From Brevibacterium sp. 239c (lineage in GTDB: Bacteria > Actinomycetota > Actinomycetes > Actinomycetales > Brevibacteriaceae): a stretch of 64,000 nucleotides of DNA. Both the position numbers and the translations under genes were made by a program. The notes under the pieces were generated by a model. That model saw only the letters and a program-made list of their open reading frames with translations, was not told the origin of the DNA and ran no database searches. Shown one piece after another: positions 46,219 through 54,235 of this stretch. The stretch covers positions 237,648 through 301,647 of the forward strand of contig NZ_FXZH01000003.1 of assembly GCF_900169365.1 (NCBI RefSeq), given 5' to 3'. Position 1 is the first letter of the stretch. Each line of letters opens with the position of its first letter.

Positions 46219-46385
46219 AGGTGAGTCCTTCGTGGGTGGTCGTCGTGGGGGGTGAACTGCTGGAGCCAGAACCTTGTCCGCCGTGGCCCTGGCACCGGGG
46301 AAGTGTGTCAGGACTGCCGAGCTTCGGAAACGGGGAAGTTCCCCGAAACTCGAACACGGCGGGCAAGGATCAAACCCGAGCAGAA

Positions 46386-46817
46386 TCAGATCACTCCGGG
46401 GATCACCTCGTTCTCACGTTCAGCGAATGCCTGCTGAGCGCCGACCAGGTAGTTATCCCATGTCGGCGAATCCCAGATCTCGACGCGGTTGCCCATGCCG
46501 ATCACTGCAACTTCCCGATCAAGTGATGCGTACTGCCGCAATATGTTCGGGACCGTGATGCGTCCCTGTTTGTCCGGCTGATCCGCAAAAGCCGCCGACA
46601 GGAAGACACGCTGGTAATCGCGAGCTTCCTTATTCGTCTTCGGCGCGTTCTGGATTCGCTCGTGCTCGGCTTCGAACTCCGTGGTGGGGAACAGGGTGAG
46701 GCAGTTCTCCTGTCCACGGGTCAATACGAGACCGGGCGAAAGCTCCTCCCGGAACTTTGCGGGCAGGATGAGGCGACCTTTGTCGTCGAGCTTCTGCAAA
46801 TGAGTGCCCAAGAACAT
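46386..46817 (-). CDS. mraZ: Transcriptional regulator MraZ
   Basis: A 143-residue ring-forming DNA-binding protein of the AbrB/MazE fold that controls the dcw cluster. Two copies of the MraZ fold are visible, marked by LDDKGRLILPAKFREEL (about residues 10-26) and DKQGRITVPNILRQYA (about 80-95). MraZ binds short GTGG-containing direct repeats upstream of its own gene. Three such boxes at 10-bp spacing lie 43-66 bp upstream (46860-46883), so autoregulation is likely. The ATG at 46817 follows GAAAGGGGTGA. It is the first gene of the dcw run. Confidence 0.96.
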   Translation of the reverse strand: MFLGTHLQKLDDKGRLILPAKFREELSPGLVLTRGQENCLTLFPTTEFEAEHERIQNAPKTNKEARDYQRVFLSAAFADQPDKQGRITVPNILRQYASLDREVAVIGMGNRVEIWDSPTWDNYLVGAQQAFAERENEVIPGVI

Positions 46818-46859
46818 GTCGTCTCACCCCTTTCGAAACCCAATTGGCTCCGATAGGAA

Positions 46860-46883
46860 CCACAGTACTCCACTTCCCTCCAC
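46860..46883 (-). promoter_or_regulatory. Putative MraZ-binding repeats upstream of mraZ
   Basis: On the coding (minus) strand GTGG occurs three times with exact 10-bp spacing. On the plus strand these are CCAC at 46860-46863, 46870-46873 and 46880-46883. Three short direct repeats at about one helical turn are the known layout of MraZ-binding sites. The position just upstream of mraZ supports autoregulation of the dcw operon. Confidence 0.75.
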
Positions 46884-46909
46884 GCAATCTAGTACTTCAC
46901 TAGTCCGAC

Positions 46910-46945
46910 ACCTATTTGACCTATATAACCCCAGGTCAGATAGGT
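46910..46945. promoter_or_regulatory. 36-bp inverted repeat in the mraZ promoter region
   Basis: ACCTAT-T-TGACCT and AGGTCA-G-ATAGGT form 13-bp arms with one mismatch, around a 10-bp A+T-containing centre (ATATAACCCC). On the minus strand the centre supplies TTATAT, usable as a -10. The right end touches a plus-strand GTGG pair at 46944-46957. It could be a dimeric repressor site over the mraZ promoter or a structured leader; the regulator is unknown. Confidence 0.5.
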
Positions 46946-47111
46946 GGAGGAAAGTGGGGAAAATTTCCGAACGGCGCGTCGAAGATGGTCTGTGAGGCTC
47001 GTATTCCGATGCTTCGCAGCCCTGATCGCCCGACCACCGCAGGACCCAACAGGGGTCCAGGTCCCTGATTTCGCGCGGAAAACCGATGTGTGCGGCCACT
47101 CGGGGAGGAAA

Positions 47112-47210
47112 GTGGGGAGGAAAGTGGAGACCGCGGGTGGAGCAAAGTGGGGAGTGAAGTGGGGAGTGCTGCGTGGAAGACGGTGGGGAGCAAAGTGGCG
47201 TCGGATGTGG
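47112..47210 (+). repeat. Array of nine GTGG boxes (AAAGTGGGGA-like) upstream of moxR
   Basis: Nine GTGG words on the plus strand start at 47112, 47124, 47137, 47147, 47159, 47173, 47183, 47195 and 47207, at 10-14 bp intervals. The best units read AAAGTGGGGAG or AAAGTGGAGA. A further pair at 46944 and 46954 (10-bp spacing) has the same sequence. The words match the GTGG boxes in front of mraZ but face the divergent moxR operon. I interpret it as a possible extended MraZ-binding array. The strand is also very G-rich, so a G-quadruplex or simple purine repeat is an alternative. Confidence 0.5.
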
Positions 47211-47405
47211 GGGTCGCGTGCACGGCAAGGCCGGCACGTTGCTGCTCGGCCCCTAAGTACCCGGTTCTGAATGCCCGGTTCTGCAGGAGGGGCGCCGGAA
47301 TCACTCGGCCGCTCGGACGCAGGCGGGGAAGCTGATCGATAACGGCCTAAAAGGTCGGGCGATGCCTATGTGGATGCAGGAGACGGGATAGGGGACAATG
47401 GGAGC

Positions 47406-48395
47406 ATGTCGATCAGCCAAGAAGGTACTCAGACCAATTCCGTGATCGGTGCCGAGCACATCGAATGGGTTCAGCAACTGACCACACGGGCACGCACAGC
47501 GATGAATGCCGTCCTCGAGGGCAAGGACGAGGCAGTCGGGCTGTCACTCGTAGCGCTCCTCGCCGGGGGCCATGTTCTCCTTGAGGACGTGCCCGGAGTC
47601 GGAAAGACTCTGTTGGCACGAGCCATGGGAAAGGTCGTCGATGGTTCGGTGAGGCGCATCCAGTTCACTCCCGACCTGCTGCCGACCGACGTCGTCGGTG
47701 TGAACCTGTTCAATCAGGAGACCAGGCACTTCGAGTTCCGGCAGGGGCCGGTGTTCGCCAACATCGTCATCGCCGATGAGATCAACCGCGCCTCCCCCAA
47801 GACTCAGTCCGCGATGCTTGAGTGCATGGCTGAGGGTCAGGCCACCATTGACGGTGAGACTTACCAGATGCCCTCGCCATTCATCGTCGTCGCCACTCAG
47901 AACCCGATCGACATGGAAGGCACGTACGCGCTTCCGGAGGCGCAGCGAGATCGCTTCATGACTCGCATCTCCCTGGGCTACCCCGCCACTGCTGACGAGA
48001 TCGACCTGCTCGACAACCAGATCGAACACGATCCGCTCTCCAGCGCGACTCCGGTGACCAGTCTCGAGCAGATCAATCAGGCCCGGGGAATCGTCCGACA
48101 TGTCAGTGCAACCCGAGAGCTGCGCGAATACATCGTCTCCATCCTCCACGCCAGCCGCAACGACGAGGCCATCCTCCTCGGCTGCTCCCCGCGAGGTGGC
48201 GTTCACCTCCTCCGGGCAGCTAAGGCTCGCGCCGCGCTGTCGGGACGAACCTTCGTGACCCCGGACGACATTCAGGCTCTTGCTCCCTACATCCTGGCTC
48301 ACCGGATCATCCCGCGCGATGGTGACGATTCCGAGCTGGCGGCAGAACTGATCGGCCGGCTCCTGGCCCGAGTGCCCATTTCGACGGTTCAGTGA
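47406..48395 (+). CDS. MoxR-family AAA+ ATPase
   Basis: A 329-residue AAA+ chaperone-like ATPase. It has Walker A DVPGVGKTLLARA (about residues 60-72), Walker B VIADEINRASPKTQSAMLE, sensor I in VVATQNPIDMEGTYALPEAQRDRF, and the C-terminal lid with SPRGGVHLLRAAKA. MoxR proteins remodel or mature partner proteins and typically occur with DUF58 and transglutaminase genes, as here. The ATG at 47406 follows GGGAG; the frame could start at 47370, but the added residues look unrelated. It is the first gene of a three-gene plus-strand operon, divergent from mraZ, with the GTGG array about 200 bp upstream. Confidence 0.92.
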   Translation: MSISQEGTQTNSVIGAEHIEWVQQLTTRARTAMNAVLEGKDEAVGLSLVALLAGGHVLLEDVPGVGKTLLARAMGKVVDGSVRRIQFTPDLLPTDVVGVNLFNQETRHFEFRQGPVFANIVIADEINRASPKTQSAMLECMAEGQATIDGETYQMPSPFIVVATQNPIDMEGTYALPEAQRDRFMTRISLGYPATADEIDLLDNQIEHDPLSSATPVTSLEQINQARGIVRHVSATRELREYIVSILHASRNDEAILLGCSPRGGVHLLRAAKARAALSGRTFVTPDDIQALAPYILAHRIIPRDGDDSELAAELIGRLLARVPISTVQ

Positions 48396-48399
48396 CCAC

Positions 48400-49551
48400 A
48401 TGCGTCTGAGCACCTCAGGAATCATCTTCGTCCTCGCCGGAGTCGCACTGATCATCACCGCCTATCGGTTTGCGCTCCCCGGGCTGTTGCCTGCTGGGAT
48501 TCTGCTTCTGGCACTGGTCATCCTCTCGGCGCTGCTGATCACCTGGGGCACGCGCCGTGTCTCGATCACCCTGCGTACGGGACTGCCCACGGTGGCACTG
48601 CCTCAGTCCAGAGACCGCTACCCGCTTGCCCATGAGGGCAAAGAGGTTGAGGTAGAAGCCCTGGTGACGAACACCGGGCGCCTAGCCATTCCGTCCTCGA
48701 CCATCAGCTTCGTGGCCGGCGAAGGGTTCGGTGACTCCACTGTCGGAGAAGTTCCTCCTCTGGCTCACGGCGCCTCTCAGACCGTCCTGACGTCGTTCAC
48801 TCCCAACCGTCGTGGTCTCAGCGGCGTTGAAACCGTGCTGATCACCGTCTCTGGTCCTTTCGGCCTGGTGACGCGGAAGAAGAAGGTCATCGCCGGGTAC
48901 CCTGTAGCGGTCTCGGTTCCGATCCTTCCCGCGCGGATACCCACCGACTCGGCGATCAGACCGGCCCGGTTGGACGACGGCAAGGTACGTGCCGGCCACA
49001 CAGCTCGGGACTTCCATACACGTGAATACGTCCCCGGAGACGATCTCCGACATGTCCATTGGCCAAGCACCGCGAAGTCCGGTGAACTCATGGTCCGACA
49101 CGAAGCTGACGAAGAGACGCTCTACGCACTCATCGTCGTCGACCTCAAGGGCGAAGAGGAGGGCCATCCTGACGCGTTGGAGATCGAGTTCCTCCTGGCC
49201 GCTGCCGCTGCCGCTGGAACAGCTTTCCTGCGGGCAGACTATGAGGTCTTCGTCGTCGCCCCCGGCCATCAGATCAGGTTCAAAGGAAAGCGCGATATCG
49301 ACAGACTGCGTTTGCTCACCGCCCTCGTCGAGGCCGGCAAAATGCAACTGCCCTCTCATGACAACCCCAACCACATCGTCATCTGCGCCGTCGACGCCGC
49401 TCGCGGAAAAGAGCTGGCAGCCCAGTTCTCTCGACGCGTTCCGGTGACCGTCCGCAGCCTCGACGACATCGCTGACTTGACGATGGTGGGACTGAGCGAG
49501 GATCTGCCCGAATCATGGACCGCATTCGATTCGAAGCGGGTGAAGCGATGA
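48400..49551 (+). CDS. DUF58 domain-containing membrane protein
   Basis: A 383-residue protein with two N-terminal transmembrane helices (residues 4-22 and 24-45) followed by an extracellular-looking beta domain and the DUF58 domain. The DUF58 signature is REYVPGDDLRHVHWPSTAKSGELMVRHEADEE (about residues 208-240). The later part resembles a von Willebrand A-like fold. DUF58 proteins are usual partners of MoxR ATPases, but their biochemistry is unclear. The gene starts 4 nt after moxR and overlaps the transglutaminase gene by 4 nt (ATGA). Confidence 0.9.
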   Translation: MRLSTSGIIFVLAGVALIITAYRFALPGLLPAGILLLALVILSALLITWGTRRVSITLRTGLPTVALPQSRDRYPLAHEGKEVEVEALVTNTGRLAIPSSTISFVAGEGFGDSTVGEVPPLAHGASQTVLTSFTPNRRGLSGVETVLITVSGPFGLVTRKKKVIAGYPVAVSVPILPARIPTDSAIRPARLDDGKVRAGHTARDFHTREYVPGDDLRHVHWPSTAKSGELMVRHEADEETLYALIVVDLKGEEEGHPDALEIEFLLAAAAAAGTAFLRADYEVFVVAPGHQIRFKGKRDIDRLRLLTALVEAGKMQLPSHDNPNHIVICAVDAARGKELAAQFSRRVPVTVRSLDDIADLTMVGLSEDLPESWTAFDSKRVKR

Positions 49552-51887
49552 ACCCCGATACACAGGACCGCCCGGAGAGGAGCTCCCCGGCATGGCTCGA
49601 GGCCGGTGCCGTGTTCGTGGCCATGGTCTTGGCCGCAATCGGACTCTCCGCCGTCTTCTCCGACTTCGCGTGGCTGCCCTCCGTCCTCATTTCGATCCTC
49701 CTGATCGTCGTCGTCGGCGCAATCTTCCGCAGCGTCCCGGTCCTTCGGGCCACCGGAGCTGCTGTCATCGCTCAGTGCGTCGTGGGCGTGATCGCAGTTC
49801 TCTTGCTGTGTGCGCCGAGCACGCTGCTGCTCGGCGTCGTGCCCACCGGCGCTTCGTTCACCACCGTGATCGACCTCCTGTCCTCGGGAGTCAGCGATCT
49901 CTACGCAACGACTCCCCCAGCTCCCAGCACACCTGGCTTCACCACGATGCTGACGATCGCGTTCACGTTGATCACCATCCTCATCGACGGGCTCGTCTCC
50001 GACCTCAGAGCCCCCAAAGTCAGCGGTGTTCTGCTCTTGGTGCTGTGGATGATCCCGGTCTTCTTCGCTCCCGTCCAGGTGCAGTGGTGGCACGTCGTCG
50101 CCATCCTGGCAGCCTTCCTCATCCTCATCCTCAGCCCATATTTCCCGTCAGCGAAGTGGCGCGGCGGCGTGACCGCGACCGTGGCCGGTGCCGTGGCGGT
50201 CGCAATCGGCATCGGAGCTCCGGTGCTGCTGCCTGAGGTTCCGACGCTGCCGGACCGTGCGGCAAACGATAAGGGCGACCTGACTGTCACGAACCCGTTC
50301 CTCGACCTGCGTGCCGATCTCGGTGACCGTGACGATTCGCCCCTCTTCGACTACACCACCACAGAGTCCGAAGGGCAGCCGATCAGGCTGACCTCGATCA
50401 ACTCCTTCGACGGCCAATCATGGGCTCCGACACCGTTCCCCCTCGACCCATTCGCGATCGCGGACGAGGGATTGCCCTGGCCTCAGGGACTCCCGCGGGA
50501 GAAGAACTACAGCGAAGAGCGCATCGACGTCACCGTCACTGACAAATTCGATCAGCAATACCTTCCGACCCCGTACGCACCGCAGCAGCCGACCGGTTTG
50601 GATCGGCGCTGGATCTATGACGAGAAGTCTCTGACCGTCGTCGGCAATGGTGAGAAGTCCGGTGGGCAGGACTATTCGATGGATTATCTCTCCATCAATC
50701 CTGACGTGAAGGATCTGCGGAGCGCAGCACCGGTGAACTCCGGTGATTTCGAGACGGAACTCGAAGTCCCGGACAGCTTGCCTGGCAGCGTGAAGGAGAC
50801 TGCGGAGAAGGTCACAGCGGACGCGAACAACCAGTGGGAAGCAGCCGTACTGCTCCAGGCATATTTCCGCGGCGGTGACTTCGAGTATTCGCTGGATGCT
50901 CCCGAAAAAGCCAGCGGAGATGCGATCTCTGACTTCCTCGTCGATAAGAAGGGCTACTGTGTTCAGTTCTCATCGGCGATGACGATCATGGCTCGGACGA
51001 TGGGGATTCCGGCCCGTATCGGAGTCGGCTTCGGCGAGGGCACTGAGAAGGACAAGGGCTACGAGGTCACCATGCAGGATTCGCATGCCTGGCCGGAACT
51101 GTATTTCGAGGGAGCCGGCTGGGTCCGCTTCGAGCCCACTCCAGGCGGTCCCGCTGGCGACCCACCGAAATGGACGGTGGCCAGCGGCAGCACCGGAGAG
51201 GACTCCGAGAAGGATTCCGAAGAGACTTCATCACCGTCGGAAGAGCCCACTGACGGATCGGAGGAGTCCGAGCCTGCTGAGTCTGAGAGTTCCGATACTG
51301 AGACGAGTGCGGCAGCAGAACCAGCCGACGCGAACCTCGGAACGTACCTGTGGGCAGGCCTGATCCTACTGGTGATCCTGCTGCTTGCAGCGATTCCCGC
51401 TCTGTGGAGGCTCATCCTGCGTCACCGACGCACCAGGGACCCTGAACAGCTTGAAAAGGTCTGGACAGAGGTGCGGGCACTGTCGACCGATTACGGTCAG
51501 AGCCTCGACCCCAGTCGGACACTGCGATTCAACGAACTCGTATTGGCCAGCAGAGCCAGTCGCGGGCCCGATGAATCTGGCGATGCTTCCGGGGAACTTG
51601 GCTCGTCAGCGGCTGCCGCTCGAGGCGATTCCACCGATGGTTTCACCGCCCTGCGCAGTCCCGCTCCGCCTTCGGGAACAGGCAGTGTTGACCGTGACAC
51701 TGCTCTGTCGGCTTTCGTCGGTGCCCTTGAAGCGCAACGCTACGGTTCGAGTAAGAGGAGCATCTCGCCAGCTGAGGTCAGTGCCCTCGTCGACGAGGTC
51801 AGGACAGATCTCGCGGACAACGCTTCTCCCGGGAGCCGGATTACCGCCAGAATCTGGCCGGCCAGTATCTTCAACCCGCCACGCTGA
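49548..51887 (+). CDS. TgpA-like membrane transglutaminase-fold protein
   Basis: A 779-residue membrane protein. The N-terminal part (about residues 20-215) has six or more transmembrane helices of the TgpA/DUF3488 type. The large outward region ends in a transglutaminase-like core near residues 465-535: the nucleophile in GYCVQFSSAMTIMARTMGIPARIGVGF, the His in DSHAWPELYFEGAGWVRFEPTPG. An acidic Ser/Glu-rich linker, one more transmembrane helix (YLWAGLILLVILLLAAIPAL) and a basic cytoplasmic tail of about 160 residues follow. The start overlaps the DUF58 stop as ATGA. Function is unproven; a cell-envelope crosslinking or peptidase role is inferred from the fold. Confidence 0.9.
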   Translation: MNPDTQDRPERSSPAWLEAGAVFVAMVLAAIGLSAVFSDFAWLPSVLISILLIVVVGAIFRSVPVLRATGAAVIAQCVVGVIAVLLLCAPSTLLLGVVPTGASFTTVIDLLSSGVSDLYATTPPAPSTPGFTTMLTIAFTLITILIDGLVSDLRAPKVSGVLLLVLWMIPVFFAPVQVQWWHVVAILAAFLILILSPYFPSAKWRGGVTATVAGAVAVAIGIGAPVLLPEVPTLPDRAANDKGDLTVTNPFLDLRADLGDRDDSPLFDYTTTESEGQPIRLTSINSFDGQSWAPTPFPLDPFAIADEGLPWPQGLPREKNYSEERIDVTVTDKFDQQYLPTPYAPQQPTGLDRRWIYDEKSLTVVGNGEKSGGQDYSMDYLSINPDVKDLRSAAPVNSGDFETELEVPDSLPGSVKETAEKVTADANNQWEAAVLLQAYFRGGDFEYSLDAPEKASGDAISDFLVDKKGYCVQFSSAMTIMARTMGIPARIGVGFGEGTEKDKGYEVTMQDSHAWPELYFEGAGWVRFEPTPGGPAGDPPKWTVASGSTGEDSEKDSEETSSPSEEPTDGSEESEPAESESSDTETSAAAEPADANLGTYLWAGLILLVILLLAAIPALWRLILRHRRTRDPEQLEKVWTEVRALSTDYGQSLDPSRTLRFNELVLASRASRGPDESGDASGELGSSAAAARGDSTDGFTALRSPAPPSGTGSVDRDTALSAFVGALEAQRYGSSKRSISPAEVSALVDEVRTDLADNASPGSRITARIWPASIFNPPR

Positions 51888-52215
51888 TAGCGCCGTCTCT
51901 GTCGCTGCCACGGATGCCATTCGGGTCCGGGGCAGCGTTCATTCAAGGCCAGCCCAGTTAGGGGGCATCTGGACCGTCCTCTGCAGGTGCGTGCAACAGA
52001 TCATCGGGAGACCGACCCCAAGGGATGCAGACATTTGTGCTCCAGCACCTATTCTCTAGCGACTGCTTACGCCGAGAGAGGTGCGTGGCCGGCCTACGTA
52101 GGCAGGCACGGTCCTGTTGAGGCCGAGGCGTGCTTGCGACCCGTTGACGCTGTGGGGTGCATGCGTGAGCGTCTGCGCATGTCGAGCGTATGTCGATGCG
52201 ATATTGCGTAAGTGG
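51888..52215. other. Intergenic stretch without a recognisable gene
   Basis: About 330 bp follow the transglutaminase gene before the terminator at 52216. Six frames give only overlapping shadows without ribosome sites. A small palindrome CCTACGTAGG lies near 52092-52101. The composition around 52140-52210 (repeated GCGTATG/GCATG-like words) could fold, but I cannot assign a named RNA. It may be an untranslated 3' region, since the next terminator is this far from the stop. Confidence 0.3.
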
Positions 52216-52258
52216 ACACGAAAAAGCGCCCTCTGTGAAGAGGACGCTTATTTCGTGT
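52216..52258. terminator. Strong hairpin after the moxR operon
   Basis: An outer stem ACACGAAA/TTTCGTGT (52216-52223 with 51-58), a middle stem AAGCG/CGCTT and an inner stem CCTCT/AGAGG with loop GTGA make a long hairpin with one mismatch and one bulge. The A-run on the left and T-run on the right suit termination in either direction. Confidence 0.7.
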
Positions 52259-52302
52259 GCGACTGAGTGCCCAGCGGTAGATCGGAGGGCATCTGCATGC
52301 GA

Positions 52303-52355
52303 AGGTGAGCGAGCTTCAGGTCTCCTGGTTAAGGACAGACCTGAGCGGCTCACCT
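52303..52355 (-). terminator. Nested hairpin after the DUF3040 gene
   Basis: AGGTGAGC (52303-52310) pairs with GCTCACCT (52348-52355). Inside it CAGGTCT (52317-52323) pairs with AGACCTG (52337-52343). It lies 14 nt past the DUF3040 stop on the minus strand and probably ends that transcript, although no T-run is present. Confidence 0.5.
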
Positions 52356-52369
52356 GAGCGCCGCGCGGA

Positions 52370-52780
52370 TCATTCTCCGCGCTGGCGCTTCTCCCACCGG
52401 TCTTCGATCCGGTCCATGAAACCGGACGGACCCTTCGCTTCAGTCTTAGGACCGTTCGAAGGCTGAGCGGACTTCGTCTTGTCGCCGATCTGGTGCGGGC
52501 GACTGAAAGCCCAGTACATGCCGGCAACCATAAAACCGAATCCGACAACGCCGAGGGCGATCCACCATGTGCTGCTCGCCACCATATAGATGGCGAAGAT
52601 CGTCACGGCGATGCCGACCAGCGTGAGCAGAATACCCACCACGAATCGCTTCGCGGAGAACCCTGGCCCATTGGCTGCTGCCTGGGTTTCTGAAATATTG
52701 CGTGCGAAACGTGGGTCTTCACTGCGCAGCTGCTTCTCCAACTGATCGAGCAGCTGCTGTTCGTGATCGGAGAGTGGCAT
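52370..52780 (-). CDS. DUF3040 domain-containing membrane protein
   Basis: A 136-residue small membrane protein of the actinobacterial DUF3040 family (Rv2169c-like). It opens MPLSDHEQQLLDQLEKQLRSEDPRFARNI, the family signature (residues 1-29). Two adjacent transmembrane helices follow (about 49-70 and 73-93: VVGILLTLVGIAVTIFAIYMV, WWIALGVVGFGFMVAGMYWAF). The C-terminal 40 residues are basic and disordered. The start at 52780 is chosen over a longer frame because of the signature. It lies downstream of dinB on the same strand, near the dcw cluster as in mycobacteria. Function is unknown. Confidence 0.9.
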   Translation of the reverse strand: MPLSDHEQQLLDQLEKQLRSEDPRFARNISETQAAANGPGFSAKRFVVGILLTLVGIAVTIFAIYMVASSTWWIALGVVGFGFMVAGMYWAFSRPHQIGDKTKSAQPSNGPKTEAKGPSGFMDRIEDRWEKRQRGE

Positions 52781-52909
52781 CTCGAACCCCCGTTTCCTTA
52801 CTCTGGCCTGATGACTCAATCATAGTCTCTGAACACCGAAAAAACATCTTGAGGCCCTCCCATAGCCCGGATTCTCACTACGTCCTCAGACTATGGGACA
52901 CCTCACAGC

Positions 52910-54169
52910 CTAAACGTGGTCAGGGCCCGTATTTTCGTGGTCAGGACGCGCTTTGAGGAGAGACGCCTGAGAGATCGCGGCGGTTCCGAATTTCTTCCGC
53001 ACATCGTCGAGTGCAACCTCAGCTTCCCTGCCCGAGTGTTCGGCCTCATCCAATCTCGCCTGCCTGCCGCTGACCGCAAAGTCCATCAGGCCGGCAGCGC
53101 GGACACCCAGCAGGCGCACACCCTTGGGTTTCTGCTCGCGCAAGCTCCTCATGGCCGGCCGCAGCGCCTCATAGATCTCTCGGGCGAGGTCGGTCGGAGC
53201 ATCGAGGGTAATCGATCGTGACAGTGTCGTGAAGTCAGCGAGCCGGTACTTCATCCCCAGCGTCGTGGCGACCTTGCCATCGGCTCGAATCCTGTGCGCA
53301 ACCTTGTCCGCCAAGCGCAGCAGCTCATGCTCAAGCTGACTCAGATCCCAGACGTCTTCGTTGAAGGTGTGCTCAGCACTGATCGACCGGTCTTTGACCT
53401 GCCGGTCCATTCCATGTGTGTCCAGCCCGTGGGCGCTGCGCCACAGATGATGACCGTGGGCGCCGAAGACCCGACCGGCCCAGGCTTCGTCGACCGCCGC
53501 CAAGTCCCCGATCAGACGAATGCCGTACTTGTAGAACCCATCCTTCGTCTTCTCCCCCACACCCGGAAGCGCTTCGATCGGCATGGGATCGAGGAACGCC
53601 CGAGTTGCCGACAGCGGGACGAGCAGCTGCCCGTGCGGCTTGGCGCGGGTGGACGCGAGCTTCGCAACGACGCGGCTGCCGGCGATGCCCACCGATGCGC
53701 TCAGTCCCGTCTGTGCTTCGATCCTTGATCGCAGCTCGGAGGTGATCAGCACGGGAGGTCCCAATCTGCGCACCGCTCCGGACACATCGATATAGGCTTC
53801 ATCGACGCTGACCTGCTGAAAGTCAGGAGTCACCTCAGCCACCAGGTCGAAGACCTTCTGAGAATACGTGGAGTACAGGCCATGAGAAGGAGGGATCACC
53901 TCGGCGAAGGGACAGAGGGTCATCGCCCGGCTCATGGGCATAGCCGCATGGACACCGAACTCGCGCGCCTCATAGCTGGCCGAGACCACAACTCCCCGCC
54001 CGCTGCGACCACCGACGATGACGGGACGGCCCAGTAACTCCGGGCGGCTCAGAAGCTCCACCGACACGAAGAATGAGTCCATGTCGAGGTGGAGCATCGT
54101 GGCACCGGTATCGTCCGTTCCGAGGCGGCTCAGATCGCCACCGGACCGTGCCAGCTGTTTACGACTCAT
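52910..54169 (-). CDS. dinB: DNA polymerase IV (Y-family, DinB)
   Basis: A 419-residue translesion polymerase. The catalytic acidic residues are in MLHLDMDSFFVSVELL (about residues 25-40) and QVSVDEAYIDVSG (about 120). The helix-hairpin-helix region is IEALPGVGEKTKDGFYKYGI. The little-finger domain lies at about 255-370. A near-C-terminal QASLL could be a beta-clamp binding peptide. The gene is divergent from the lipoprotein gene at 54236. I saw no LexA box at its start, so damage induction is not supported by the sequence. A weak CCCATAG/CTATGGG hairpin (52859-52897) follows. Confidence 0.93.
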   Translation of the reverse strand: MSRKQLARSGGDLSRLGTDDTGATMLHLDMDSFFVSVELLSRPELLGRPVIVGGRSGRGVVVSASYEAREFGVHAAMPMSRAMTLCPFAEVIPPSHGLYSTYSQKVFDLVAEVTPDFQQVSVDEAYIDVSGAVRRLGPPVLITSELRSRIEAQTGLSASVGIAGSRVVAKLASTRAKPHGQLLVPLSATRAFLDPMPIEALPGVGEKTKDGFYKYGIRLIGDLAAVDEAWAGRVFGAHGHHLWRSAHGLDTHGMDRQVKDRSISAEHTFNEDVWDLSQLEHELLRLADKVAHRIRADGKVATTLGMKYRLADFTTLSRSITLDAPTDLAREIYEALRPAMRSLREQKPKGVRLLGVRAAGLMDFAVSGRQARLDEAEHSGREAEVALDDVRKKFGTAAISQASLLKARPDHENTGPDHV

Positions 54170-54235
54170 CGAGCACCCATGTGTCTGCGTTGGCTCCTTT
54201 CGGCTCCCGTCGCTCAGTCCGGGTAGTCTGTAGTC

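Noticed and set aside
46940..47230. GAGGAAAGT words suggesting RNase P RNA
   Set aside because: The RNase P core motifs around this word are absent, and the region is a purine-rich repeat rather than a folded RNA.
46944..47304. Overlapping open frames on both strands between mraZ and moxR
   Set aside because: They arise from the GTGG array (Gly/Trp/Ser- and Pro/Leu/His-rich repeats), without ribosome sites or family similarity.
52782..52797. A LexA-like box TCGAAC-N4-GTTTCC near the DUF3040 start
   Set aside because: Only 9 of 12 positions fit the actinobacterial SOS consensus, and it overlaps the ribosome-site region of a gene with no known damage link; dinB itself has none.
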